Positions 1-7,876 of a DNA stretch of 64,000 bases are shown here, piece after piece. Position numbers and translations under genes: made by a program. Position 1 is the stretch's first letter. Every line of letters starts with the position of its first letter. Under the pieces are notes generated by a model, which was given only the letters and a program-made list of their open reading frames with translations, made no database searches and was not told the DNA's origin. The stretch comes from Bacteroidota bacterium (GTDB lineage: Bacteria > Bacteroidota > Bacteroidia > 2-12-FULL-35-15): assembly GCA_947479085.1 (NCBI GenBank), contig CANJYB010000014.1, positions 49,181 through 113,180 on the forward strand, read 5' to 3'.

Positions 1-2453
1 AGGGAAGGTGTAATTAATCCACTCAACCCAATAATATCCACATTATGCTTTTTTGCTTCTTCAAGAATTTTTTCGCAGGAAACCATTACTCCCAAATCGA
101 TAATTTCATAATTATTACAAGCCAGTACTACTCCTACAATATTTTTACCAATATCATGCACATCCCCCTTTACTGTTGCCATTAATATTTTCCCGGCATT
201 TGTTCTTCCATTACCAACTATCCCAGCCAATTTGTTCGCATCTTTTTCAGCCTGCAGGAATGGCTCCAAATATGCAACTGCCTTTTTCATAACCCTTGCA
301 CTCTTTACTACCTGAGGCAAAAACATTTTTCCGCTTCCGAATAAATCTCCAACCACATTCATACCTGCCATTAAAGGGCCTTCAATCACGTGCAATGGCC
401 TGCCAAGCTTTACCCTTGCCTCTTCAGTGTCTTCATCAATGTATTCAACTATTCCCTTTACCAGGGAATGACTCAAACGTTCTTCCACTGTTCCTTTTCT
501 CCATTCCTCATTCTTCTCTTGCTTTTGACCAGATAGGCCTTTTAATGTTTCAGCATGTTCAACCAATCGTTCAGTCGCATCTTCTTTTCTGTTTAATAAA
601 ACATCCTCCACTAATTCCAATAAATCTTTAGGTATATCATCGTACACCTGCAACTGTGCAGGATTTACAATACCCATATCCATTCCAGCTTTAATTGCAT
701 GATATAGAAAAGAAGAATGAATAGCTTCTCTTACCATATCATTTCCCCTGAAAGAAAATGAAACATTACTAACTCCTCCACTCACTTTTGCAAGTGGCAG
801 ATTTTCTTTAATCCATTTTGTTGAATTAAAAAAATCGACTGCATTCAGCCTATGCTCTTCCATACCTGTTGCCACAGGGAAAATATTGGGGTCAAAAATA
901 ATATCCTGGGGAGGGAAATGAACTTTATTTACCAATATATCATATGCACGTTTGCAGATGTCTTTTCTTCTCTGTAATGTATCCGCCTGCCCCACTTCAT
1001 CAAAAGCCATCACAATTACCGCAGCACCATATTGTTTTACTTTATGTGCATACTCAATAAATTTCTCTTCTCCTTCTTTTAATGAAATGGAATTCACAAT
1101 TGCTTTTCCCTGAACACATTTTAAGCCGGCTTCTATTACTGACCATTTGGAAGAATCTATCATAATTGGTACCCGTGAAATATCAGGTTCCGAAGCAATG
1201 AGATTAAGAAACTTTGTCATTGCCGCTTCACTATCCAACATCCCTTCGTCCATATTCACATCTATCACCTGGGCTCCCCCTTCTACCTGCTCAAGAGCAA
1301 CAGAAAGAGCCTCATCATAATTGTTGTCCTTAATCAAACGAAGAAATTTTTTAGACCCGGTTACATTTGTTCGCTCTCCAACATTCATAAAATTACTTTC
1401 AGGTCGGAGTGTAACCGGCTCCAGCCCGCTGAGATGCATTAATGTGTCCGGTTGTGGTTTTTTTCTTGGCTTTGCTTCTTTGGCTAATTCTGCAATCTTT
1501 CTGATATGAGCAGGTGTGGTTCCACAACAACCGCCTACAATATTTAAGAATCCGGATTGAAGGAAATCTTCAATCTGATGTCCCATTTCATGTGCATCCT
1601 GATCATATTCCCCGAACTGATTTGGTAAACCCGCATTAGGATAGGCGCTTACATAAAAAGGGGCTTTTTCTGAAAGTTCCTCCAGGTAAGGCCTCATCTC
1701 TTTTGCTCCCAATGCACAATTAAGACCCACACTTAATAAATCGACATGGGAAACAGAATTTAAAAACGCTTCTGTAGTTTGCCCTGAAAGTATCCTTCCA
1801 CTTGCATCGGTAATAGTTCCTGAAACCATCACTGGCATAACCTTGTTTATTTTTTCACAATAATTCTGTATCGCCATCAATGCTGCCTTTGCATTTAAGG
1901 TATCAAATATTGTTTCTATTAAAAGTAAATCAACGCCTCCATCAATAAGTCCGTGAACCTGTTCGGAATATGCAGTTACCATTTCATCAAAGGTAACTGC
2001 ACGGAATCCGGGATCGTTAACATTAGGACTTAAACTCAATGTTCTGTTGGTTGGCCCAATAGCACCAGCAACGAATTTTGTTTTTTTACTATTTGCAACT
2101 TCTTCTTTATGGAATTCTGCAATTGCTTCTTTTGCAATTTTTGCGGATTCATAATTTAATTCATACACAAATTCTTCCATTCCATAGTCGGCCATTGCAA
2201 TAGTAGTACCGCTGAATGTATTGGTTTCAATAATATCTGCACCTGCACGCAAATATTCTTTATGAATGGCTTTGATGATTTCTGGCTGAGTAATGGACAA
2301 TAAATCATTGTTTCCTTTCACATCTTTCTGCCAGTTTTTAAAACGTCCTGCACGATAATCTTTTTCTTCCAGCTTATATCGCTGAATCATGGTGCCCATT
2401 GCACCATCAATAACCAAAACTCTTTTTTCTAATTCTTCTCTTATGTTTGTCAT
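1..2453 (-). CDS. metH: Methionine synthase (B12-dependent), C-terminus beyond window
   Basis: Cobalamin-dependent methionine synthase transfers the methyl group of methyl-tetrahydrofolate to homocysteine. About 817 codons are visible, starting [20 protein letters not shown]. Domain order: homocysteine-binding barrel with the zinc-ligand motif GGCCGTTP, then the pterin-binding domain ([10 protein letters not shown] near residue 360), then the cap and the start of the cobalamin domain with the B12 motif [10 protein letters not shown]. The frame runs off the window at base 1, so the rest of the B12 domain and the SAM-activation domain are not seen. There is no stop or frameshift within the visible part. 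It is the first gene behind the SAM-I riboswitch at 2568-2679, as expected for a gene repressed when SAM is plentiful. Start at the ATG complementary to 2451-2453. Confidence 0.97.
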   Translation of the reverse strand, partial: MTNIREELEKRVLVIDGAMGTMIQRYKLEEKDYRAGRFKNWQKDVKGNNDLLSITQPEIIKAIHKEYLRAGADIIETNTFSGTTIAMADYGMEEFVYELNYESAKIAKEAIAEFHKEEVANSKKTKFVAGAIGPTNRTLSLSPNVNDPGFRAVTFDEMVTAYSEQVHGLIDGGVDLLLIETIFDTLNAKAALMAIQNYCEKINKVMPVMVSGTITDASGRILSGQTTEAFLNSVSHVDLLSVGLNCALGAKEMRPYLEELSEKAPFYVSAYPNAGLPNQFGEYDQDAHEMGHQIEDFLQSGFLNIVGGCCGTTPAHIRKIAELAKEAKPRKKPQPDTLMHLSGLEPVTLRPESNFMNVGERTNVTGSKKFLRLIKDNNYDEALSVALEQVEGGAQVIDVNMDEGMLDSEAAMTKFLNLIASEPDISRVPIMIDSSKWSVIEAGLKCVQGKAIVNSISLKEGEEKFIEYAHKVKQYGAAVIVMAFDEVGQADTLQRRKDICKRAYDILVNKVHFPPQDIIFDPNIFPVATGMEEHRLNAVDFFNSTKWIKENLPLAKVSGGVSNVSFSFRGNDMVREAIHSSFLYHAIKAGMDMGIVNPAQLQVYDDIPKDLLELVEDVLLNRKEDATERLVEHAETLKGLSGQKQEKNEEWRKGTVEERLSHSLVKGIVEYIDEDTEEARVKLGRPLHVIEGPLMAGMNVVGDLFGSGKMFLPQVVKSARVMKKAVAYLEPFLQAEKDANKLAGIVGNGRTNAGKILMATVKGDVHDIGKNIVGVVLACNNYEIIDLGVMVSCEKILEEAKKHNVDIIGLSGLITPS

Positions 2454-2487
2454 ACTATTTATGTTGCTAACCTGTCAGGCTTATTGC

Positions 2488-2524
2488 AAAAAAAAACTCC
2501 TCTAACTTTTTATAGTCAGAGGAG
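2488..2524 (-). terminator. Riboswitch-controlled terminator ahead of metH
   Basis: On the minus strand a 10-bp stem (CTCCTCTGAC, 2524-2515, with GTTAGAGGAG, 2506-2497) closes an 8-nt loop and is followed by a run of T (2496-2488). It lies between the SAM aptamer and the metH start, so it is the off-state expression platform. The 5' arm can instead pair with the segment just after aptamer helix P1 (see riboswitch). Confidence 0.88.
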
Positions 2525-2567
2525 ATATATAATTTTATTATTTATTAATATTTTAAAATTACTCTGA

Positions 2568-2679
2568 CTTATCTTTTTTCGCATAAAATGCAAAATTGGA
2601 ATTAGCACCTTTTAGTGAACTGAATCACGAACGGTTGCTAAGGTTTCACAGGGCCAATCCCTCCACCTTTCTTGATAAG
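2568..2679 (-). promoter_or_regulatory. SAM-I (S-box) riboswitch aptamer of metH
   Basis: The minus strand shows the S-box landmarks in order: P1 5' arm CTTATC, then AAGAAAGGTGGAGGGA, then GGCCCTGTGAAACC, then TTAGCAACC, later AAGGTGCTAATTCC, and the P1 3' arm GATAAG. This is the canonical SAM-I order and spacing. Directly after P1 comes AGTCAGAG, complementary to CTCTGACT in the 5' arm of the downstream terminator, giving an 8-bp antiterminator. Expected behaviour from the family: SAM binding stabilises P1, the terminator forms and metH is switched off. Confidence 0.95.
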
Positions 2680-2697
2680 TATATAAAGAACGTAGCG

Positions 2698-2705
2698 CAA
2701 AGATA
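2698..2705 (-). promoter_or_regulatory. Promoter -7 box of the riboswitch/metH transcript
   Basis: The minus strand reads TATCTTTG, matching the Bacteroidota consensus TAnnTTTG. A TTTTG lies about 15 nt further upstream as a possible -33 element. Transcription would begin just before the aptamer. Confidence 0.55.
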
Positions 2706-2876
2706 AATAAGAAATGAATACAAAATTAAAATCTCTTGGTTGTTAGATATTTTTGTTCTTTTTAAACCAAACACATAATCAGTATAATGGCTGCAGAGGC
2801 CATTGCAATTTTAAAATAATTAAACGGTGTCAAATTAAAAAATTTGAAGAAGATACTATTTTAGAAGAAGGGGTAT

Positions 2877-3158
2877 TCAGTTTTCCTGTTTGGCGGGGAA
2901 GTATTTGTTTTTCCATTCTTTTATTTTCGCATTTATTTGTTTGCGAAAAAAGAAATATCCACCTCCAATTAAAGCAACATATGGAATAGCCATTAAATAA
3001 AGTATTCCCATGTTTAAGTTACTTCCTATAGAACCACCAGTTTTCAAATCGCTTTCCACTCCTGTTTTGCACATTGCGCACTGTGCAATGGAACTGGAGT
3101 GACAGATTAAAACAAACCCTATTGCCAGAATGAATATTAAGTATCTTTTTGATTTCAT
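2877..3158 (-). CDS. Small membrane protein in SCO/DUF420 group
   Basis: A 93-residue protein with a hydrophobic N-terminus (residues 5-25) that could be a signal peptide, followed by CAMCKT, a CxxC pair just after the likely cleavage site. A second hydrophobic segment spans about residues 50-71, and the C-terminus is strongly basic. It is the last gene of a minus-strand group behind the DUF420 gene (gap about 20 nt) and the SCO-like gene, so it probably shares their transcript and their cytochrome-oxidase context. I do not recognise a named family. The CxxC after the signal sequence suggests a redox or metal role, but that is inference only. Confidence 0.7.
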   Translation of the reverse strand: MKSKRYLIFILAIGFVLICHSSSIAQCAMCKTGVESDLKTGGSIGSNLNMGILYLMAIPYVALIGGGYFFFRKQINAKIKEWKNKYFPAKQEN

Positions 3159-3179
3159 TTTTATTACACAAAATTACGA

Positions 3180-3731
3180 TTAAAATGGATAGTAGGGAGA
3201 AATCATCAAATAAACAATAACCCCGGTAACAGTTACATAAAGCCATATAGGAAAACTCCAGCGGGTAAGCTTTCTATGCTTTCTAATGTAAACCTGTCCA
3301 TCTTCCTGTTGAGTTTTTAATCCATAATAAAAGGAAAGTAGTATCAATGGTAACACCAATCCAGCCAAAATGATATGACTTATCAGGATTATTAAATATA
3401 CTGTCCGCATTGAATTACCAACCGGAAAAGTTGTTTCCTTTGCCATCCAATGATAGGTTATATAGCAAATTAAAAAAATTGATGATAAACAAAAGGTGAT
3501 GATATTTAATCTTTTATGAACTGCAACATTTCCCTGTTTTATCATATATAATGATAACAAAAGCAGTAAGCTACATGTACCATTAAGGAAGGCATTCAAC
3601 TTTGGTAATTTAAAAACAAAGTCAGGAATTACTTCTGGTACCGGTAATATCTTTTTGTTTAAAATTATTACCGCCACTAATACAAAAATGGAAATGCCCA
3701 TTACTATTCTAAAAACTGCTTTATCACTCAT
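3180..3731 (-). CDS. DUF420 / CtaM-like membrane protein
   Basis: A 183-residue integral membrane protein with about five hydrophobic helices. It shows the conserved histidines typical of DUF420: YHW near residue 93, SHIILAG near 117 and RKHRKLTRW near 151. DUF420 includes Bacillus/Staphylococcus CtaM (YozB), needed for maturation of heme-copper oxidases. Its start overlaps the end of the SCO-like gene by 8 nt, so the two are translationally coupled. Together they suggest a role in cytochrome c oxidase assembly in the inner membrane. The exact function in Bacteroidota is inferred, not shown. Confidence 0.8.
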   Translation of the reverse strand: MSDKAVFRIVMGISIFVLVAVIILNKKILPVPEVIPDFVFKLPKLNAFLNGTCSLLLLLSLYMIKQGNVAVHKRLNIITFCLSSIFLICYITYHWMAKETTFPVGNSMRTVYLIILISHIILAGLVLPLILLSFYYGLKTQQEDGQVYIRKHRKLTRWSFPIWLYVTVTGVIVYLMISPYYPF

Positions 3732-4416
3732 TCTTTCTCTTGTTTAGTTTATCTTTTTTTATTTCATCTTTAATATAATATTCCGCAATCAATACTTTTA
3801 TATCATCGAGTAAATTATTTATCTCTTTGATATTACTGCCATCATAAAACCCTCGAATGTGTTTTTCCTTATCCACCAATACCAGTTTTTCATTCTGAAC
3901 AGAATCTGCTTTTTCATTATTTTCTAATACATTTAATAAATAACTATTCCTGGCAAGGTCGTAAAGTAGCTTTTTATCTCCTGTTGCAAAACTCCATGTC
4001 TTTGTGTCTGCATGAACCATTTTTGAATAGGTCTCCAAAGCAGGCACTGAATCATTTTCTGGTTTCATTGTTAAAGATAAGAGCTTAACGCTTTCGGAAG
4101 CAAAAGCAAATTTTTCTTGTACACGCAGCATTTCAGCAACCACCTTACCTGAATTAATGGAAGTGCTTTTAGTATCAAAATAATTCAACACATAAATCTT
4201 CTCCTCATATGTTTTATCTGAAATGGTATCTCCATTTTGATTGACCAATTTAAATGGACGGATGGAATGATGAATAGTGTCCTTTCCATTAGGAGCGAGT
4301 TTTTTTTCTCCAAAATAATTAAGGTGTATAAAATTTGCTTTACCAGTAGTAAGAACCACATAAAATACAGAAGGAAACGTTAACAGGAAAAGCAGAATAA
4401 GGATTTTTGATTTCAC
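3724..4416 (-). CDS. SCO1/SenC-like protein lacking the copper cysteines
   Basis: A thioredoxin-fold SCO-family protein with one N-terminal membrane anchor. Recognisable SCO elements are FKLVNQNGDTIS, YVLNYFDTKS, LLSLTMKPENDS and the C-terminal LVLVDKEKHIRGFYDG. Typical SCO proteins carry a CxxxC copper site after the second strand and a histidine before the last strand. Here the CxxxC region reads FDTKSTSINSGK and the histidine position reads VQNEK, so all three ligands are missing. A GTG at 4416 is chosen as start because a -7 box (TACTTTTG, 4443-4436) lies downstream of the in-frame upstream ATG at 4446, which would put that ATG outside the transcript. The stop overlaps the DUF420 gene. 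Confidence 0.75.
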   Translation of the reverse strand: MKSKILILLFLLTFPSVFYVVLTTGKANFIHLNYFGEKKLAPNGKDTIHHSIRPFKLVNQNGDTISDKTYEEKIYVLNYFDTKSTSINSGKVVAEMLRVQEKFAFASESVKLLSLTMKPENDSVPALETYSKMVHADTKTWSFATGDKKLLYDLARNSYLLNVLENNEKADSVQNEKLVLVDKEKHIRGFYDGSNIKEINNLLDDIKVLIAEYYIKDEIKKDKLNKRKNE

Positions 4417-4435
4417 AACATTTTTATTTGGGTGG

Positions 4436-4443
4436 CAAAAGTA
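4436..4443 (-). promoter_or_regulatory. Promoter -7 box of the SCO-like operon
   Basis: TACTTTTG on the minus strand fits TAnnTTTG. A TTG about 18 nt upstream lies inside the gldJ terminator hairpin and could be the -33 element. This box decides the start of the SCO-like gene (GTG 4416). Confidence 0.5.
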
Positions 4444-4446
4444 CAA

Positions 4447-4484
4447 ACAAAAAACGTCTCACAATGGTGTGAGGCGTTTTTTTT
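4447..4484 (-). terminator. Terminator of gldJ
   Basis: A 12-bp stem (4451-4462 with 4469-4480, one G.T pair) with a 6-nt loop and T/A runs on both sides sits 22 nt past the gldJ stop. On the minus strand it ends in a T-rich tract. Confidence 0.8.
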
Positions 4485-4506
4485 ATTTAGAGCAAATTAG
4501 AGAGAA

Positions 4507-6063
4507 TTATCTTGGTCCTAATCCCTGAGGGCTACCCACACGAGTCATAGCACAACGGAAACCAATCCAATCGGTAGATTGGCGTTGATCCAGATAACGT
4601 CTTGTTCCGGGAACCATCCAATATGCACGGTCTTTCCATGAACCACCTTTTATTACTCGTGCTTTATCATTTATCATAGACGTACCACCAGCACCATTTA
4701 AAGTAGGAGGATAATCATACATCCCACTACTTTCTGGTTTTCCTGCTGTCGCAGGATCGAATGGATCTAGCCACGTTCCGCTAACTGGATTCACCTGAGA
4801 TTTGACATCACCATCCAGATAATTAATGTTATCGGCATATTTATAATTTCTTCTTTCATCTAAATTATCATCCGGAACAGCAATACTAACATCTCTCCAT
4901 CTTACCATTCCTGGGATACTGATAATATTACTATCTGCATCATATCGTATAGTATCATTAACCATAATACCATCCGCATCACGTAACTGAGTTTTGAAAA
5001 CATTACCACGGAAAGGACGAAAATCGGCTTTATCTTCAGGAGAAAGTGGACGATAAACATCCATTACCCATTCAGTAACGTTTCCTGCCATATTATATAA
5101 ACCATAATCATTAGGCCAATATGAATAAACAGGGGTTGTAACATCCCCGGCATCGTTCAATGCACCTGCAATACCCATCATATCACCATTACTGCGCTGA
5201 AAGTTAGCCATTATTTTTCCTAAATATTTCTCATCCGGATTACGCACACCATGTGTATTCCATGGATATAATCTTCTTTCGCTTATTTTTTCACCTTCTG
5301 AATTTCCAATTAAACCATATGCGGCAAATTCCCATTCTGCTTCAGTCGGAAGTCTATATCTTGGTAAAAATATACCGTCTTCCATTCTTACTAAACGGTC
5401 ACCACCATTAGGATCTTTTGAAGGAATCGGAGCAACTACAGTTCCTTGCCATTTTCCTGCAAGATATTGGTCAGTATTAAAATAATCATTCTCAGTTGGA
5501 GTAGGGGCATTTCCTAAAATACCTTCACGAATTAATATAAACTCGTTTACCCTATCCGTACGCCACGCGCAAAAATCTGATGCCTGCAACCAGTTAACCC
5601 CAACAACCGGATAATCCCTGTAAGATGGATGACGCAAATAATATTCAACGTAAGGTTCATTGAATGCTAATTTATCCCTCCAAACAAGTGTATCTGGTAG
5701 CGCCTTTTTTACAACATCGTAAAAGTTAGCTGAAAAAACCCGTGCAGTCCAATGAAGATATTCAAGATAATCCAAATTACGAACTTCGGTTTGATCTATA
5801 TAAAATGAAGATACACTCACTCTTCTTGGTATGGCATTCCATTCATATGTAACATCCTGTTCCGCCCTGCCCATTGTAAAAGTTCCTCCCTCGATTAAAA
5901 CTAATCCTGGACCAGTTTCTTGTTCTTCATAAGCTGGAACATCAAAACCACCGTTTTTAGGCTCGTTATAATCCCATGCTGTTACCGGAGATCTCTCCTT
6001 ACTGCAAGATGCAAGAGACAAAATCGCTGAAAACAAGATTAAATTACTTGATACTTTTTTCAT
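4507..6063 (-). CDS. gldJ: Gliding-motility / T9SS lipoprotein GldJ
   Basis: A 518-residue lipoprotein with signal peptide and lipobox LASC (Cys20). After a short linker (TAWDYNEPKNGGF) comes a formylglycine-generating-enzyme-like (FGE-sulfatase) domain: LVLIEGGTFTMG near residue 55, YRLPTEAEWEFAAYG near 240, YNMAGNVTEWVMD near 325, and the end motif GSWKDRAYW...RRYLDQRQSTDWIGFRCA. The family fold is used structurally here, not as an enzyme. GldJ and GldK are close relatives; the N-terminal linker, the C-terminal motif and the nearby porU/porV favour GldJ, since Flavobacterium johnsoniae has gldJ beside porU and porV. It lies 79 nt downstream of the PorP/SprF gene on the same strand. Confidence 0.87.
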   Translation of the reverse strand: MKKVSSNLILFSAILSLASCSKERSPVTAWDYNEPKNGGFDVPAYEEQETGPGLVLIEGGTFTMGRAEQDVTYEWNAIPRRVSVSSFYIDQTEVRNLDYLEYLHWTARVFSANFYDVVKKALPDTLVWRDKLAFNEPYVEYYLRHPSYRDYPVVGVNWLQASDFCAWRTDRVNEFILIREGILGNAPTPTENDYFNTDQYLAGKWQGTVVAPIPSKDPNGGDRLVRMEDGIFLPRYRLPTEAEWEFAAYGLIGNSEGEKISERRLYPWNTHGVRNPDEKYLGKIMANFQRSNGDMMGIAGALNDAGDVTTPVYSYWPNDYGLYNMAGNVTEWVMDVYRPLSPEDKADFRPFRGNVFKTQLRDADGIMVNDTIRYDADSNIISIPGMVRWRDVSIAVPDDNLDERRNYKYADNINYLDGDVKSQVNPVSGTWLDPFDPATAGKPESSGMYDYPPTLNGAGGTSMINDKARVIKGGSWKDRAYWMVPGTRRYLDQRQSTDWIGFRCAMTRVGSPQGLGPR

Positions 6064-6142
6064 TGCTTTAGATATTGATTAATATTATTATTTATATTAT
6101 AACGTAATTTTGTACAAAAAGATACATAAAAAGTAAAAATAA

Positions 6143-7102
6143 TTAAAAAGAAGGGCAATTAACAGTTCTAAGTTTTTTCTTTTTAGGCTTGCAAGCTAAA
6201 ATCAAACCGAATGAGATTTCGTGCGATCCTGCTGTAGCATTAGTAAGTTTAGATGTCGTGATATCATAACTATAGCCTACTTTCCATTTATGCTGCTGTA
6301 AACCAACAAGTGCGATAAATGAGTCCTGATTCCTATACCATAATCCACCCACTACTACTCCTTTTGTAAAATAAACTCCTAAGTTTAATTGTTGAAAGTC
6401 CTTCTGACGTTGGTATAAAATATTAGGAGAAATCGTTACTTCACTCTTCTTATCACCAATCGCAAACACTGCACCTACATGCGCTGTCATCTTAAGAGGT
6501 AATTTACTTGTGCTTATTAATCCTTCATCCGGCTGAGTTAGGTGATTCGCTGCAAAACCGAAATAAAACCTCTTTGTATATCCTAGCACACCGGCAGAAA
6601 AATCTGCATTTGCCTTTTTTGATCTTCTTGGGACTTCACGCGTGTTATAAACAAAACCCATCCTTTCATCAATCATATCACCAAAGGTAAGTTTGCTCCA
6701 ATCAATACTTTTTTCAAAGTAAGTTGCCTGAAACCCAAATTTAATCGAAAATTTTCTGCTTACATTTAATAAATAGGAATAAATACCGCTTGCACTAAAA
6801 GTGGTTAATGTGCCCTGCCCAGCCCTATCATCGTAAATCAACAAGCCTAATCCACCTTTTATGGCATTAAAATGCTGGTCATATGAAGCAGAATAAGTAA
6901 CATAGGTTCCGGAAATGGCTGGCCATTGATTTCTGTAATTCAAACAAAATCTTGGGCAATTGGCAGTCCCTGCGAAAGCTGGGTTAAGATAAAGTGGGTT
7001 TGCATAAAATTGCGTAAATTCAGGGTCCTGAGCAAACAGCACACCTTTAAATCCAAAAGAAAATAACACAATAAAAATTAAAACAATACGTTTTAAGGTC
7101 AT
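6143..7102 (-). CDS. PorP/SprF-family T9SS outer-membrane protein
   Basis: A roughly 319-residue outer-membrane beta-barrel of the PorP/SprF family. It has an N-terminal signal peptide ending near FAQDPEFTQF, then the hallmark FTQFYANPLYLNPAFAGTA, then alternating amphipathic strands (GGLGLLIYDD, FSIKFGFQATY, VVGGLWYRNQ, WKVGYSYDI). Family members attach to T9SS or gliding adhesins such as SprB and link them to the envelope. I chose the ATG at 7102; an in-frame TTG at 7126 would add eight residues, but a likely promoter region (TATAATTG) overlaps it. It is probably co-transcribed with gldJ. PorP-like paralogues are numerous in these genomes, so its specific partner is unknown. Confidence 0.88.
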   Translation of the reverse strand: MTLKRIVLIFIVLFSFGFKGVLFAQDPEFTQFYANPLYLNPAFAGTANCPRFCLNYRNQWPAISGTYVTYSASYDQHFNAIKGGLGLLIYDDRAGQGTLTTFSASGIYSYLLNVSRKFSIKFGFQATYFEKSIDWSKLTFGDMIDERMGFVYNTREVPRRSKKANADFSAGVLGYTKRFYFGFAANHLTQPDEGLISTSKLPLKMTAHVGAVFAIGDKKSEVTISPNILYQRQKDFQQLNLGVYFTKGVVVGGLWYRNQDSFIALVGLQQHKWKVGYSYDITTSKLTNATAGSHEISFGLILACKPKKKKLRTVNCPSF

Positions 7103-7847
7103 AATTTTTTTTTTAGTAGAACGCAATTATACACAATATTTCTTTAAAGGAATCGTTTACCTAAAAATATTTTTTTTAATCAGGCTTGTCTTTTTAATAA
7201 AATACTTGTTAGAAAATAAAAGCATAATACCTTATCGGGACGCAAATTTATAATAAATATCTTGCATATACAACATATTCAGTAAACTAATTTTATTTTA
7301 CTGAAGCAAAAAATGATTCGAAACTCAATATTGGTAAAGGTTGTAAAGACAAAAATTATCCAAATTTCGCAAATGGTGATTTCTGTTAATACCTTATAAA
7401 GCAACAAATTTTACAAATCACCTTTTATAATTCTAAAATTATTTAAGTATTGCTCTTAACGCATGCACATAGATTAATTAAAACTCTTCTTAATTTAAAT
7501 TTTAATTATTTCAAATAAAAAAAATCTTGCAGAATCAAAAAAAATATATACCTTAGCCCCGCGAAAAATAAATTGAATCGCAAGAACCAAAGTTTTATCA
7601 AAATCCAACGCCATTTGAAACACCGCTACCGCATTTAATACCTTTTAAATTACAACCCTTACCTTTACATTAATTATCCGTTCTTTTATTTTTAATTTTT
7701 TCAATCAGATTAAATTTTTCAACTTATGATAAAGTTGAAAAATTTGCTTGTATTATTTTTTAGAAAACGATAAAGTTTTAAAGCTTTTTTCATTGCGAAA
7801 TAATTTAATTTTAATATTTAACTTTTATTATAACATTTTTTTTTAAT
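7103..7847. other. Long AT-rich divergent spacer between PorP/SprF gene and porU
   Basis: About 745 nt without a convincing gene. It holds a hairpin at 7712-7745 and a TACCTTAG-like box near 7550 that could start a transcript about 300 nt ahead of porU. The rest is AT-rich with no recognised RNA family. Confidence 0.5.
7712..7745 (+). promoter_or_regulatory. AT-rich hairpin in porU leader
   Basis: A perfect 14-bp stem (AAATTTTTCAACTT, 7712-7725, with its complement at 7732-7745) closes a 6-nt loop. It lies about 130 nt ahead of porU and is followed by a loosely T-rich stretch. It could be an attenuator, or the terminator of a short leader RNA. This is structure only; no function is demonstrated. 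Confidence 0.35.
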
Positions 7848-7855
7848 TACTTTTG
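7848..7855 (+). promoter_or_regulatory. Promoter -7 box of porU
   Basis: TACTTTTG matches the Bacteroidota TAnnTTTG consensus, 21 nt ahead of the porU ATG. No clear -33 TTTG is visible at the usual distance. Confidence 0.45.
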
Positions 7856-7876
7856 AACCATTAATACCTTTATATT

